From assembly GCA_964354365.1 (NCBI GenBank), contig CAYGZM010000077.1:1-17007 (forward strand): a DNA stretch of 17,007 bases, written 5' to 3'. Origin of the DNA: CAYGZM01 sp964354365 (GTDB taxonomy: Bacteria; Planctomycetota; Phycisphaerae; Sedimentisphaerales; Anaerobacaceae). Below the pieces are notes generated by a model that was not told where the DNA came from, ran no database searches, and saw only the letters and a program-made list of their open reading frames with translations. Positions 7,713 to 14,840 of this stretch are shown here, in pieces. The translations under genes were made by a program, and so were the position numbers. Position 1 is the first letter of the stretch; every line of letters begins with the position of its first letter.

Positions 7713-7801
7713 AACCCGGCAGGCAAGCGGTCATTCGCTCTAACCAATTTGTTGGATTCTATGGAAAGGCAGCCTGTCGGAGAAGCAGGCTGCTTTTTTT
7801 A
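7700..7801 (+). promoter_or_regulatory. trp attenuator: alternative 1:2, 2:3 and 3:4 RNA hairpins
   Basis: Arm 1 (GCCTGTGGG, 7700-7708) can pair with arm 2 (CCCGGCAGGC, 7715-7724) through GGG/CCC and GCCTGT/GCAGGC with one bulged G. Arm 2 can instead pair with arm 3 (CCGGCAGGC at 7716-7724 with GCCTGTCGG at 7772-7780; nine pairs including one G-U), the antiterminator. Arm 3 overlaps the left side of the terminator stem at 7769-7776. Stalling on the Trp codons blocks arm 1, favours 2:3 and lets transcription reach trpE. When Trp is plentiful, 1:2 and then 3:4 form and transcription stops. The pairings were derived by eye. Confidence 0.85.
7769..7800 (+). terminator. Intrinsic terminator of the trp attenuator (3:4 hairpin)
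   Basis: Stem GCAGCCTG (7769-7776) and CAGGCTGC (7786-7793) is a perfect 8-bp pair with a 9-base loop, followed directly by seven T residues (7794-7800). A few A-T and G-U pairs can extend the base of the stem. Confidence 0.9.
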
Positions 7802-7851
7802 TTTGTATTTTCGTTCGTTTGCGACTAAGAATCTACGTACAGGCTCGGAAT

Positions 7852-9447
7852 ATGGAAGACTACAAGCAGATAATACGCGGCGCCCGGCCGGGCAAGATCG
7901 TGCCTATCGTCAAGCAGATTGATATGGACGACCCGATGGACTTCTTTGCCAAGCTCAGCGACTATGGCCGGGCCAAAAACTGCTGCCTCTTTGAATCCCG
8001 CGAGTACCTTACGGGCAGCGGCGCACTGAGTTTCGGCACCGCACGGCCCTCGCTCTATCTGGCCGGCAGCGGCCCTGATTTCACCATAAAGGCCCTCAAC
8101 AGCACCGGCCGCCGCATGCTGACATATCTCGCTGCCGACCCCCAGCGTTTCGCCTTCTGCGAATCCGTGGACTTTTCGGACGACGCCATCACGGGCCGAA
8201 TCAGGCAAATCGACCGCCTCGTTGATGAGCAGACCCGGCTCAAGAGCACCAATCAGATGGACGTCCTGCGGGCCGTCGCATTCGCCTTTAGTCTCGCCAG
8301 CAAGCCCTTCCGCATAACCTGCGGCCTGCTTGGGGCGCTGAGCTACGATTTCATTGACCAGTTTGAGAAGCTCCCGCAGAACACCGCCGACCTGCTCGGC
8401 AACCCCGATTACGAGCTTTATTTTGCCGACAATATATTCCTGATGGACCACGAGCATTCCCAGGGCTACATAATCGTCAACTGCGTTATAACCGATGATG
8501 ACCGCGACGCCGTAATCACTCAGGCCCGCGACTGCTTTGACTTCTACGCAAATATCGCAAGGTTCGATGGCCCAAAAGCACAAAAATACGACGGCCATAT
8601 TCCCCCTGCCTCGACCGATACCAGCCGGGAAGAATACGAAAAAATGGTCCGCACCGCAAAGCAGCATATCATCGACGGCGACGTATTCCAGGTCGTCCTC
8701 AGCAGGACAATAACCGAGCCTTGCCCCGATGAGCCGCTCGATGTCTATAAGCGCCTGCGCGTGCTCAATCCTTCGCCGTATATGTTCTATCTCAATACCC
8801 CCAACACGGTGCTTATGGGTTCGAGCCCCGAGCTGAACCTCCGGGTAAGCGGCGCCGGCCCTCGCAGCGTCGAGATAAGACCGATAGCCGGAACAAAACC
8901 GCGGGGCCGAATCGCAGACCAAATCGACGCCGACACCGATTTCCGGTACGAGGCCGAACTGAAGCTCGACCGCAAGGAATTGGCTGAGCACATAATGTTG
9001 GTTGACCTGGCCCGCAACGACATCGCTCGTGTGGCCCGGCCCGGCAGCAGGGTCGTCACCGAGTTGCTGATCGCCGAGAAATACGAATCCGTCCAGCACC
9101 TCGTAAGCAACGTCAAGGGCACGCTCGCAGAGGGGCTTGATGCACTGAGCGCTTATCTGGCGACGATGAATATGGGAACTCTCACGGGCGCCCCGAAGAT
9201 CGAGGCAATGAAGCTCATTCGCCTGCTCGAAAAGACCAAGCGCGGCTACTACGGCGGCGCCGTGATGTATCTGACCCTGGACGGCCAATTCGACAGTTGC
9301 ATTACCATAAGAAGCCTCCAGGTCAAGGACCATACCGCCTACATCCGCGTCGGCGCGGGCATCGTGCACGACAGCGTCCCGAAAACCGAATTCGAGGAAA
9401 CTGAGCACAAGGCAGGCTCATGCCTGCGTGCGATCAGAACAAACTGA
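7852..9447 (+). CDS. trpE: Anthranilate synthase component I
   Basis: The large subunit of anthranilate synthase, converting chorismate to anthranilate in the first committed step of tryptophan synthesis. 531 residues from the ATG at 7852; an in-frame TTG at 7819 would add 11 unlikely residues just after the attenuator. The N-terminal domain carries LFES at residues 46-49, the counterpart of the LLES motif used for tryptophan feedback binding. The C-terminal chorismate-binding domain shows NPSPYMFYLN, IRPIAGTKPRG, GTLTGAPK (from residue 442) and GYYGGAV (465-471), all conserved catalytic regions. Glutamine-derived ammonia would come from the separate TrpG downstream. The presence of both the attenuator and the feedback motif suggests control at two levels. 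The start has only a weak ribosome binding site. Confidence 0.97.
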   Translation: MEDYKQIIRGARPGKIVPIVKQIDMDDPMDFFAKLSDYGRAKNCCLFESREYLTGSGALSFGTARPSLYLAGSGPDFTIKALNSTGRRMLTYLAADPQRFAFCESVDFSDDAITGRIRQIDRLVDEQTRLKSTNQMDVLRAVAFAFSLASKPFRITCGLLGALSYDFIDQFEKLPQNTADLLGNPDYELYFADNIFLMDHEHSQGYIIVNCVITDDDRDAVITQARDCFDFYANIARFDGPKAQKYDGHIPPASTDTSREEYEKMVRTAKQHIIDGDVFQVVLSRTITEPCPDEPLDVYKRLRVLNPSPYMFYLNTPNTVLMGSSPELNLRVSGAGPRSVEIRPIAGTKPRGRIADQIDADTDFRYEAELKLDRKELAEHIMLVDLARNDIARVARPGSRVVTELLIAEKYESVQHLVSNVKGTLAEGLDALSAYLATMNMGTLTGAPKIEAMKLIRLLEKTKRGYYGGAVMYLTLDGQFDSCITIRSLQVKDHTAYIRVGAGIVHDSVPKTEFEETEHKAGSCLRAIRTN

Positions 9448-9562
9448 AAACTTAAAGTGCAAAACGCAGAACCATAACGTATTCAAGTTGAGGCTATTGT
9501 AAAAGCCCCGGGCGAGGCCCGGTTAATTTAACTGACTTTTGGGCTGGTCCGAGGATTACTAT

Positions 9563-9684
9563 TACCGCGTTTCATAAATGGGACGACTATAGGGCAAATG
9601 AAATTTGGCTGTTTGAATAGATTTCTCAACTCGCTTCGCTCGGTCGAAATGACGCTATAGTCGCAGTACTTGTGAAACGCGGTA
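9563..9684. repeat. 122-bp inverted-repeat element, copy B
   Basis: Terminal inverted repeats of 30 bases (9563-9592 and 9655-9684) share TACCGCGTTTCA at the ends and CGACTATAG at the inner ends. The conserved core (9619-9653, containing CGCTTCGCTCGGTCGAAATG) sits at the same offset of 56 bases as in copy A at 2006-2127. Gap-free alignment to copy A over 122 bases gives about 90 matches by hand. It has no coding capacity and lies inside the trp operon. No clear target-site duplication is visible. Confidence 0.75.
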
Positions 9685-9748
9685 CTAGCCCCGACCGTAA
9701 GGGAGGGGATTTATTGCCCCTTACGCTTAGGGCTTGTAGTCACGTAGT

Positions 9749-9764
9749 ATGGGCTTTAGCCCAT
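9749..9764. repeat. Short perfect palindrome
   Basis: ATGGGCTTTAGCCCAT can fold as a 6-bp stem with a TTTA loop. It resembles the left half of the longer palindrome at 16075-16123 (GTGGGCTTCAGCCCAC), suggesting a common REP-like family. Confidence 0.5.
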
Positions 9765-9830
9765 GCAGTCATTTTTAACTTTTAAGGTTTGGCTTTTAGC
9801 TTTAACCTTTAAGCTTTTAACTATCAAACT

Positions 9831-10442
9831 ATGGAATCCGCTAATAGAAAAGTCTTGTTCATCGATAACTTCGATTCATTTACGTACAATCTCGTCGATG
9901 ATTTCTGCAAGCGCGGTTGCCGGGCGAAGGTCTATCGTGCCGACACCGCCCTCGAAGAGCTAAAAGCCGTTGCCGCGGAATTTGATCCTGATTTGTTAGT
10001 GATCTCGCCCGGCCCCGGCACCCCGGACACGGCCGGCGTCTCGCTCGCAGCCACAGGCTACTTCAAAGACAAGCTCCCTATACTTGGCGTATGCCTCGGC
10101 CATCAGGTTATCGTCCAGCACTTCGGCGGTAAAATCGGCCACGCGCCGGAGCCGATGCACGGCAAGCCATCGAGAGTGACCCACAACGAGAAGGACATTT
10201 TTGCCGGCGTCGAAAACCCTCTCCAGGCCGGTCGCTACCACAGCCTTTGTGCCCTCGAGGTCCCGGATTGTCTGGAAGAAACCGCCCGGTTTGAAGACGT
10301 TGTTATGGCAGTCCGGCACAAAGAGCTGCCGATATTCGGCGTGCAGTTTCACCCGGAGAGCATCCTGACGCCCGCAGGCGGAAAAATAATTGAAAACATC
10401 CTGTTAATAGCTGAAAAACAAAAGGTGAAAAAGGGAGGATGA
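9831..10442 (+). CDS. trpG: Anthranilate synthase component II (glutamine amidotransferase)
   Basis: A class I glutamine amidotransferase of 203 residues that supplies ammonia to TrpE. The conserved start (FIDNFDSFTYNLV) is present. The oxyanion motif SPGPGTP lies at residues 59-65, the nucleophile Cys88 is in GVCLGHQ, and the His174/Glu176 pair is in VQFHPES. Such subunits often also serve p-aminobenzoate synthesis, which cannot be excluded here. The ATG has no Shine-Dalgarno sequence, being preceded by an AT-rich tract, and the gene is separated from trpE by 383 bases of repeats, so it may be translated less efficiently or have its own transcript. Confidence 0.95.
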   Translation: MESANRKVLFIDNFDSFTYNLVDDFCKRGCRAKVYRADTALEELKAVAAEFDPDLLVISPGPGTPDTAGVSLAATGYFKDKLPILGVCLGHQVIVQHFGGKIGHAPEPMHGKPSRVTHNEKDIFAGVENPLQAGRYHSLCALEVPDCLEETARFEDVVMAVRHKELPIFGVQFHPESILTPAGGKIIENILLIAEKQKVKKGG

Positions 10443-10472
10443 AATTCAGAATCCGAAGCTCCGGATACTTTT

Positions 10473-10530
10473 GGTCATTGGAATTTTGAGCATTTGGATT
10501 TGTTTCGGATTTCGGATTTAGATATTCGAG
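10473..10530. repeat. Half copy of the AT-rich intergenic repeat (trpG-trpD gap)
   Basis: Contains TTGGATTTGTTTCGGATTTC and ends in GATATTCGAG, the same right arm as in the gaps before trpB and trpA. The left arm is reduced to a stump (AATCCGAAGC near 10450). It points the same way relative to the operon as the other two copies. Confidence 0.6.
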
Positions 10531-10577
10531 TTTCGTTCTTGGATAGTCTTGGCTTTTAGTTCACTGAGGGGCCGACG

Positions 10578-11594
10578 ATGGCCAAAATAACCAAATACCT
10601 TGACATTATTCTCGATGGCGGCGACCTCACATTCGAGCAGGCCAGGGAGCTTCAGGACATCATTTTCGAGGGCGAGGTCTCCGAAGTGCAGATTGCCGCG
10701 TTTCTGGCGGCGATGCGAATGAAACGTGCGACGTCCGCCGAGATTGCCGGCCTGGCCCAGTCGCTTCGTGACCACGCCGTGCCCGTCAGGCCCGGGGTCG
10801 ATAACCTCATTGACACCTGCGGCACCGGCGGGGCCGCCGTCAAGACGTTCAATATCTCCACTTCCGCAGCCATTGTTGCCGCCGGGGCCGGCGCTTACGT
10901 CGCCAAGCACGGCAATCGCGGCATCACCAGCAGGTGCGGCTCCGCGGATGTCCTCGAAGAGCTCGGAGTGAATATCGACCCCGGCCCCGATGTTGTCGCC
11001 GAGTGCATCAGGCAGGCGCACATCGGGTTTATGTTCGCACCCAAATTTCATCCGGCTATGAGGTTCGTCCAGCCCATTCGCAAGAGTCTCGATTTCAGAA
11101 CGGCCTTTAACATACTCGGGCCGCTGGCCAATCCCGCCGGCGTCACTGCACAGGTGATGGGCGTCGCGGACGCCGCTCTGCTTGACCGAATATGCGAAAC
11201 GCTCAAAATGCTCGGCGCAAAAGAGGCGATGGTTGTTCACGGCCAGGGTATGGACGAGATAAGCACTCTCGGCGTCACACAGGTTCGCCGGCTCAAGGAT
11301 GGCGAGATTACCCGGATGGAGATCGACCCCGCCGAGTTTGGCTTCCCGGCCCCGTCCATTGACGAGCTTGGGACCGGTGACGCAATGGAAAATGCCGCCA
11401 TAATTCGTGACATTCTAACCGGCAAAGAGAAAGGCCCTCGCAAAGACATTGTCATACTGAACGCGGCTGCGGCGATAATTGTCGCCCGCCTGGCTGAGGA
11501 TTTCGGCTCGGCAATCGAACTGGCCGAAAACGCCGTCAGTGACGGTCGCGCATCCGGTTGCCTGGAAAAACTAATCGAAGTCTCAAACGCATGA
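10578..11594 (+). CDS. trpD: Anthranilate phosphoribosyltransferase
   Basis: Transfers the phosphoribosyl group from PRPP to anthranilate, the second step of tryptophan synthesis. 338 residues, the usual length of a stand-alone TrpD not fused to TrpG. The PRPP/magnesium site shows DTCGTGG (79-85) and NISTSAA (92-98). The anthranilate site includes KHGNR (110-114), followed by the segment SRCGSADVLEELG. The helical N-terminal domain with QIAAFLAAMRMK is also typical. The ATG has GAGGGG about 6 bases upstream. trpF follows after only 30 bases; in many bacteria trpC would lie between them. Confidence 0.96.
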   Translation: MAKITKYLDIILDGGDLTFEQARELQDIIFEGEVSEVQIAAFLAAMRMKRATSAEIAGLAQSLRDHAVPVRPGVDNLIDTCGTGGAAVKTFNISTSAAIVAAGAGAYVAKHGNRGITSRCGSADVLEELGVNIDPGPDVVAECIRQAHIGFMFAPKFHPAMRFVQPIRKSLDFRTAFNILGPLANPAGVTAQVMGVADAALLDRICETLKMLGAKEAMVVHGQGMDEISTLGVTQVRRLKDGEITRMEIDPAEFGFPAPSIDELGTGDAMENAAIIRDILTGKEKGPRKDIVILNAAAAIIVARLAEDFGSAIELAENAVSDGRASGCLEKLIEVSNA

Positions 11595-11624
11595 CATAAG
11601 ATATGAATATCCTGTCATTCTGAT

Positions 11625-12248
11625 ATGCTCATAGTAAAAGTCAAAATCTGCGGCCTTACCAATTACGACGACGCCGCCGCGGCCCTCGATATGGGCGCGG
11701 ACCTGCTCGGCTTCAACTTTTATCCCGGCAGCCCCAGGCGCCTGACCTCCCAAAAAGCCGCCGCGATAATAAACAAGCTGCCCGCCTTCGCCGATACCGC
11801 CGGCATATTTGTCAATGCCTCTTTCGAGCAAATCAAGCAGACCATTGACGAATGTCAGTTGAACTGGATTCAGCTCCACGGAGATGAGGACCCGGAGTTC
11901 TGCCGGTCCTTTCTTTCCATCAATGTAAAGACAATGAAGGCCCTGCGGGTAAAGGATAAGAGCGACATCGACAGGGCCGAGGACTTTTTCACCGATGCCG
12001 TCCTGCTTGACGCCTTCGACCCCCAGAAATACGGCGGAACGGGCCTTACCTTCGACTGGAACATAGTAGGCCACATCACCAAGCGCGTCTTTCTCGCCGG
12101 CGGCATAAACCCCGACAACGCCGCCGACGCGGTCAAGCTCGGAGTCTATGGCATCGATGTCTGCAGCGGCGTTGAATCCGAGCCCGGCAGAAAAGACCAC
12201 AAAAAAATGAAAGCACTCTTTGACAACATAAGACACTTAAGGGGCTAA
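11625..12248 (+). CDS. trpF: Phosphoribosylanthranilate isomerase
   Basis: Catalyses the Amadori rearrangement of phosphoribosylanthranilate to the carboxyphenylamino-deoxyribulose phosphate. A 207-residue monofunctional TIM barrel. The catalytic Cys9 lies in KICGLT and the catalytic Asp129 in LLDAF. The phosphate-binding loops FLAGGINPDN and GIDVCSGVES are intact. There is no convincing ribosome binding site before the ATG at 11625, and the short spacing suggests coupling to trpD. It is not fused to TrpC, although the product of this enzyme is the TrpC substrate and no trpC is in the window. Confidence 0.95.
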   Translation: MLIVKVKICGLTNYDDAAAALDMGADLLGFNFYPGSPRRLTSQKAAAIINKLPAFADTAGIFVNASFEQIKQTIDECQLNWIQLHGDEDPEFCRSFLSINVKTMKALRVKDKSDIDRAEDFFTDAVLLDAFDPQKYGGTGLTFDWNIVGHITKRVFLAGGINPDNAADAVKLGVYGIDVCSGVESEPGRKDHKKMKALFDNIRHLRG

Positions 12249-12249
12249 A

Positions 12250-12387
12250 CTCGAAATCCAAAGCACGAAATACGAAACAAACGCAAATGGCCAAAAGACA
12301 AAATCCGAAACAGGTTTGCAGAAGTTTTGAACATTTGACATTTGCATTTTGAATTTGTTTCGAATTTCGTGTTTCGATATTCGGATT
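12250..12387. repeat. AT-rich inverted repeat in the trpF-trpB gap
   Basis: Left arm about 12250-12297 (with CACGAAATACGAAACAAA) and right arm about 12322-12387 (with TTTGTTTCGAATTTCGTG) are imperfect inverted repeats that could form a long RNA hairpin between the two genes. The sequence belongs to the same family as the repeats before trpD and trpA. Confidence 0.7.
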
Positions 12388-12418
12388 TGTGCTAAGTCCG
12401 AAAAATGAGGAATGATCT

Positions 12419-13597
12419 ATGAAGTATAAAGGCAGATTCGGAGACTACGGCGGCTTTTATGTGCCGGAGGTTTTGATTCCGGTCCTCGAAGAATTGGAGG
12501 ATGCGTTTTATCGCTTCTACCAGGATGAGCAATTTGTTGCTGAGCTGGCGCAGCTCTACAAGGACTATGCCGGCAGGCCCAGCCCGCTTTATCACGCCAA
12601 AAGGTTCAGCGAGCACGTCGGATGCAAGGTCTATCTCAAGCGGGAAGACCTGCTCCACGGCGGCGCACACAAGGTCAACAACACGCTCGGCCAGGGCCTT
12701 CTCGCAAAGTATATGGGCAAGACAAAGCTCATCGCCGAGACCGGTGCAGGCCAGCACGGCCTGGCCACCGCGATGATTGGCGCACTCTTCGGAATGGAAA
12801 CAAAAATCTTTATGGGCGTCACCGACGTTGAACGCCAGAGCGTCAACGTCCACAAGATGAAGCTCTGCGGCGCAGAAGTAATAGGCGTCGAGGGCGGCAC
12901 GGGGACATTGAAGGACGCCATCAACGATGCCCTTCGCTATTGGACCGCTCACGTCACCGACACGTTCTATCTTTTTGGCTCGGCCTGCGGCCCGCATCCC
13001 TATCCTACAATAGTAAAGCACTTTCAAAGCCCCATCGGCAAAGAGGCCCGCCGGCAGTGCCTCGACATAATCGGCAGACTCCCCGATATGGTCGTTGCCT
13101 GTGTCGGCGGCGGAAGCAATGCGATAGGCATATTTTCCGGCTTCCTCGATGATAAGGACGTCCGCCTCATCGGCGTCGAAGCCGGCGGCAGGGGCATAAG
13201 TTCCGGCAAACACGCAGCGACATTGGTCGCCGGGCGGGTCGGAATTCTCCACGGCGCAAAGGCCTACCTGCTCCAGGATGAAGAAGGCCAGGTCCGCGAA
13301 ACCGAATCGGTAAGCGCCGGGCTGGACTACCCGGCAGTCGGCCCGGAGCACTGCTTCCTGAAGGATACCGGCCGGGCCGAATACGTCGCCGCAGAAGACG
13401 AAGCTGTGCTTGATGCCTTCTCCGTGCTGTGCAGGTGCGAGGGGATACTGCCCGCCCTCGAGAGCGCGCACGCCCTGGCGTACCTTATGAGTCAGAAGGG
13501 CAAATTAGACCCGGACCAGGTAGCAGTGGTGAACCTCTCCGGCAGAGGCGACAAAGACGTCGGAATCGTCGAAAAGCATAGACCAATGACTATTTAG
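12419..13597 (+). CDS. trpB: Tryptophan synthase beta chain
   Basis: Condenses indole with serine in the last step of tryptophan synthesis, using PLP. 392 residues, the normal length of the TrpB1 class that works with TrpA. The PLP lysine is Lys85 in HGGAHKVNN, and Glu107 in ETGAGQHG is the conserved acid. The PLP phosphate loop GGGSNAIG and the C-terminal NLSGRGDKD are present, as is the GRFGDYGGFYVPE start. The ATG at 12419 has a GAGG site 8 bases upstream. The 170-base gap from trpF is occupied by an inverted repeat. Confidence 0.98.
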   Translation: MKYKGRFGDYGGFYVPEVLIPVLEELEDAFYRFYQDEQFVAELAQLYKDYAGRPSPLYHAKRFSEHVGCKVYLKREDLLHGGAHKVNNTLGQGLLAKYMGKTKLIAETGAGQHGLATAMIGALFGMETKIFMGVTDVERQSVNVHKMKLCGAEVIGVEGGTGTLKDAINDALRYWTAHVTDTFYLFGSACGPHPYPTIVKHFQSPIGKEARRQCLDIIGRLPDMVVACVGGGSNAIGIFSGFLDDKDVRLIGVEAGGRGISSGKHAATLVAGRVGILHGAKAYLLQDEEGQVRETESVSAGLDYPAVGPEHCFLKDTGRAEYVAAEDEAVLDAFSVLCRCEGILPALESAHALAYLMSQKGKLDPDQVAVVNLSGRGDKDVGIVEKHRPMTI

Positions 13598-13706
13598 GAG
13601 TGAAAATCGACTCGGGCTGCGTAATCCCAAAATCCGAAATCCGAAGCACGAAATCCGAAACAAATTCGAATGACAAAGAACTGCTCTGATGAAAACCTTA
13701 TAGGCT

Positions 13707-13796
13707 GTCATTTCGAGCGAGCCGAAGGCGAGCCGAGAAATCTGTTTTTTAATAGATTCCTCGACTTTGGCCTCAAGGGCCGCCGCTCGGAATGAC
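13707..13796. repeat. Back-to-back pair of REP-like palindromic repeats
   Basis: Begins with GTCATTTCGAGCGAGCCGAA and ends with GCTCGGAATGAC, two inverted and diverged copies of the core found in the 122-bp elements, here separated by a T-rich spacer (13744-13750). Unlike copies A and B, it lacks the TACCGCGTTTCA ends. Confidence 0.65.
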
Positions 13797-13843
13797 CTAG
13801 CCCTGGGCTTTTCAACAGAGCAACAGAGAACCAAAATTCAAAA

Positions 13844-13936
13844 CAATATGATCGTGATGGTGAGTGGATAGACCTGGAAGGCCAAGCCACAGAACTTATG
13901 AATATCTTCGGGGCGATTTTGCGTAAGAGCGAATGA
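13844..13936 (+). pseudogene. Probable C-terminal remnant of a four-helix-bundle protein gene
   Basis: One frame reads 30 residues, beginning QYDRDGEWIDLEGQA and ending with TELMNIFGAILRKSE, then a stop. The pattern resembles the last helix of the short four-helix-bundle proteins also found as ORFs in 23S rRNA intervening sequences. There is no start codon, and the N-terminal three quarters is absent, its place taken by the REP-like pair. It lies between the arms of an inverted repeat, so it may be the decayed cargo of that repeat. The identification rests on pattern memory and is moderate. Confidence 0.45.
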
Positions 13937-14033
13937 CGTTTGGAGCATTCGACATTTGAATTTTGAATTTGTTTCGGATTTCGATATTCGATATTCGAGT
14001 TTATCTTTGGTTATGACGTAAGGATTGTTATTG

Positions 14034-14840
14034 ATGAAAAGCTATAAGCAGACATTCTCGGAGTTGGCCGGGCAGAAGAGGCCTGCCCTGATACCCTTTT
14101 TTGTAGTCGGCGACCCGGATTTCGATACGAGTCTTGCGGTTGTAAAGACGGCCATCGACGCAGGGGCGGATATTCTCGAATTGGGCATACCCTTTTCCGA
14201 CCCGATAGCGGACGGCCCGACAATTCAGAAGGCCGACATCCGCGCCGCCAAAGGCGGAATGAATATGGCTAAAGCCCGCCGGTTCATCCGGCAGGTCAAG
14301 GAATACAGGGATATTCCCATCGGCCTTTTGATGTACTACAACCTGATTTACCAGTACGGCGCCGAGAAATTCTTCACCGATTTTCACAAGGCCGGCGTTA
14401 ATAGCGTTCTTGTCGCCGACCTGAGCATTGACGACGCAGGCGAAATTGAAGGCCCCGCGAAGGCCGCCGGCCTCGATACCGTCTTTATGGTCACTCCGGT
14501 CACCGCACCCGAGCGAATGAAGCTCATCGCCTCCAAGACCACAGGTTTCATTTACACAGTCTCGCTCCTCGGCGTCACCGGCAGCAGAAATGAGCTTTCC
14601 GATACGGTTGAAGGACTTGTTGCCAGGCTAAAGAAGCTCACCGACGTGCCCGTATGCGTCGGCTTCGGGATCAGCAAGCCGGAACACGCCGCCGCAGTCG
14701 CCTCCGCCGGCGCCGACGGAGTAATAATAGGCTCAAAGCTCGTCGGCCTGATCGAAGCCAACCTCGGCAATACTGAAAAAATGCTCGCCCAAATCTCAAC
14801 CTTCCTGACCGACGTCAAGGCCGCGATCTCGCCTGCTTGA
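14034..14840 (+). CDS. trpA: Tryptophan synthase alpha chain
   Basis: Cleaves indole-3-glycerol phosphate to indole and glyceraldehyde 3-phosphate; indole is channelled to TrpB. 268 residues from the ATG at 14034, which has AAGGA 9 bases upstream; upstream TTG codons in frame are rejected. The catalytic acids Glu49 and Asp60 fall at the same numbers as in the E. coli enzyme, in the segment LELGIPFSDPIADGP (48-62). The phosphate-binding loops GVTGSR, CVGFGISKPEH and GADGVIIGSKLV are intact. Its substrate is the product of TrpC, which is not encoded in this window. It is the last gene of the operon. Confidence 0.97.
   Translation: MKSYKQTFSELAGQKRPALIPFFVVGDPDFDTSLAVVKTAIDAGADILELGIPFSDPIADGPTIQKADIRAAKGGMNMAKARRFIRQVKEYRDIPIGLLMYYNLIYQYGAEKFFTDFHKAGVNSVLVADLSIDDAGEIEGPAKAAGLDTVFMVTPVTAPERMKLIASKTTGFIYTVSLLGVTGSRNELSDTVEGLVARLKKLTDVPVCVGFGISKPEHAAAVASAGADGVIIGSKLVGLIEANLGNTEKMLAQISTFLTDVKAAISPA

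Larger units (their letters stand above)
7533..7851. other. Region between the sigma operon and trpE
   Basis: Bases 7533-7620 hold no feature I can support; a possible small stem with CCGG arms around 7577-7593 is too weak to call a terminator. From 7621 to 7801 the region is filled by the trp promoter, trpL and the attenuator. Confidence 0.6.
9448..9830. other. Unusually long gap between trpE and trpG, filled with repeats
   Basis: 383 bases without a credible gene. It contains a small GC hairpin (CCGGGC/GCCCGG near 9509-9523), copy B of the 122-bp repeat (9563-9684), an 8-bp hairpin with arms CGTAAGGG and CCCTTACG (about 9696-9725), a palindrome at 9749-9764 and an AT-rich tract just before trpG. 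No clear promoter is visible. Confidence 0.65.
13630..13999. repeat. Interrupted AT-rich inverted repeat in the trpB-trpA gap
   Basis: Left arm about 13630-13674 (ATCCGAAGCACGAAATCCGA) and right arm about 13937-13999 (ATTTGAATTTTGAATTTGTT and then CGATATTCGATATTCGAG) are inverted copies of the arms seen in the trpF-trpB gap. They are pushed apart by about 260 bases carrying a REP-like pair and a coding remnant. Confidence 0.65.
13598..14033. other. Composite repeat region between trpB and trpA
   Basis: 436 bases in an otherwise continuous pathway operon. From left to right it holds the left arm of the AT-rich inverted repeat, a back-to-back pair of REP-like palindromes, a likely four-helix-bundle gene remnant, the right arm of the inverted repeat, and the trpA ribosome binding site. 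Confidence 0.7.

Noticed and set aside
7667..7738. A different leader frame starting at TTG after GAGG (7661-7664)
   Set aside because: It has a Shine-Dalgarno-like GAGG but contains only one Trp codon and no Trp run; the ATG frame with three adjacent Trp codons aligned to attenuator arm 1 is far more convincing.
7819..7851. TTG at 7819 as the start of trpE
   Set aside because: It adds 11 residues that do not resemble the family and starts only 18 bases after the attenuator T tract; ATG 7852 gives a normal TrpE N-terminus.
7825..9408. A 527-residue open frame on the minus strand opposite trpE
   Set aside because: It lies entirely opposite a gene with clear catalytic motifs, has no family motifs or ribosome binding site, and is explained by the codon bias of trpE.
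12392..13471. A 359-residue minus-strand open frame opposite trpB
   Set aside because: A shadow of trpB, which has intact PLP-binding and catalytic motifs; the minus-strand product is unrecognisable.
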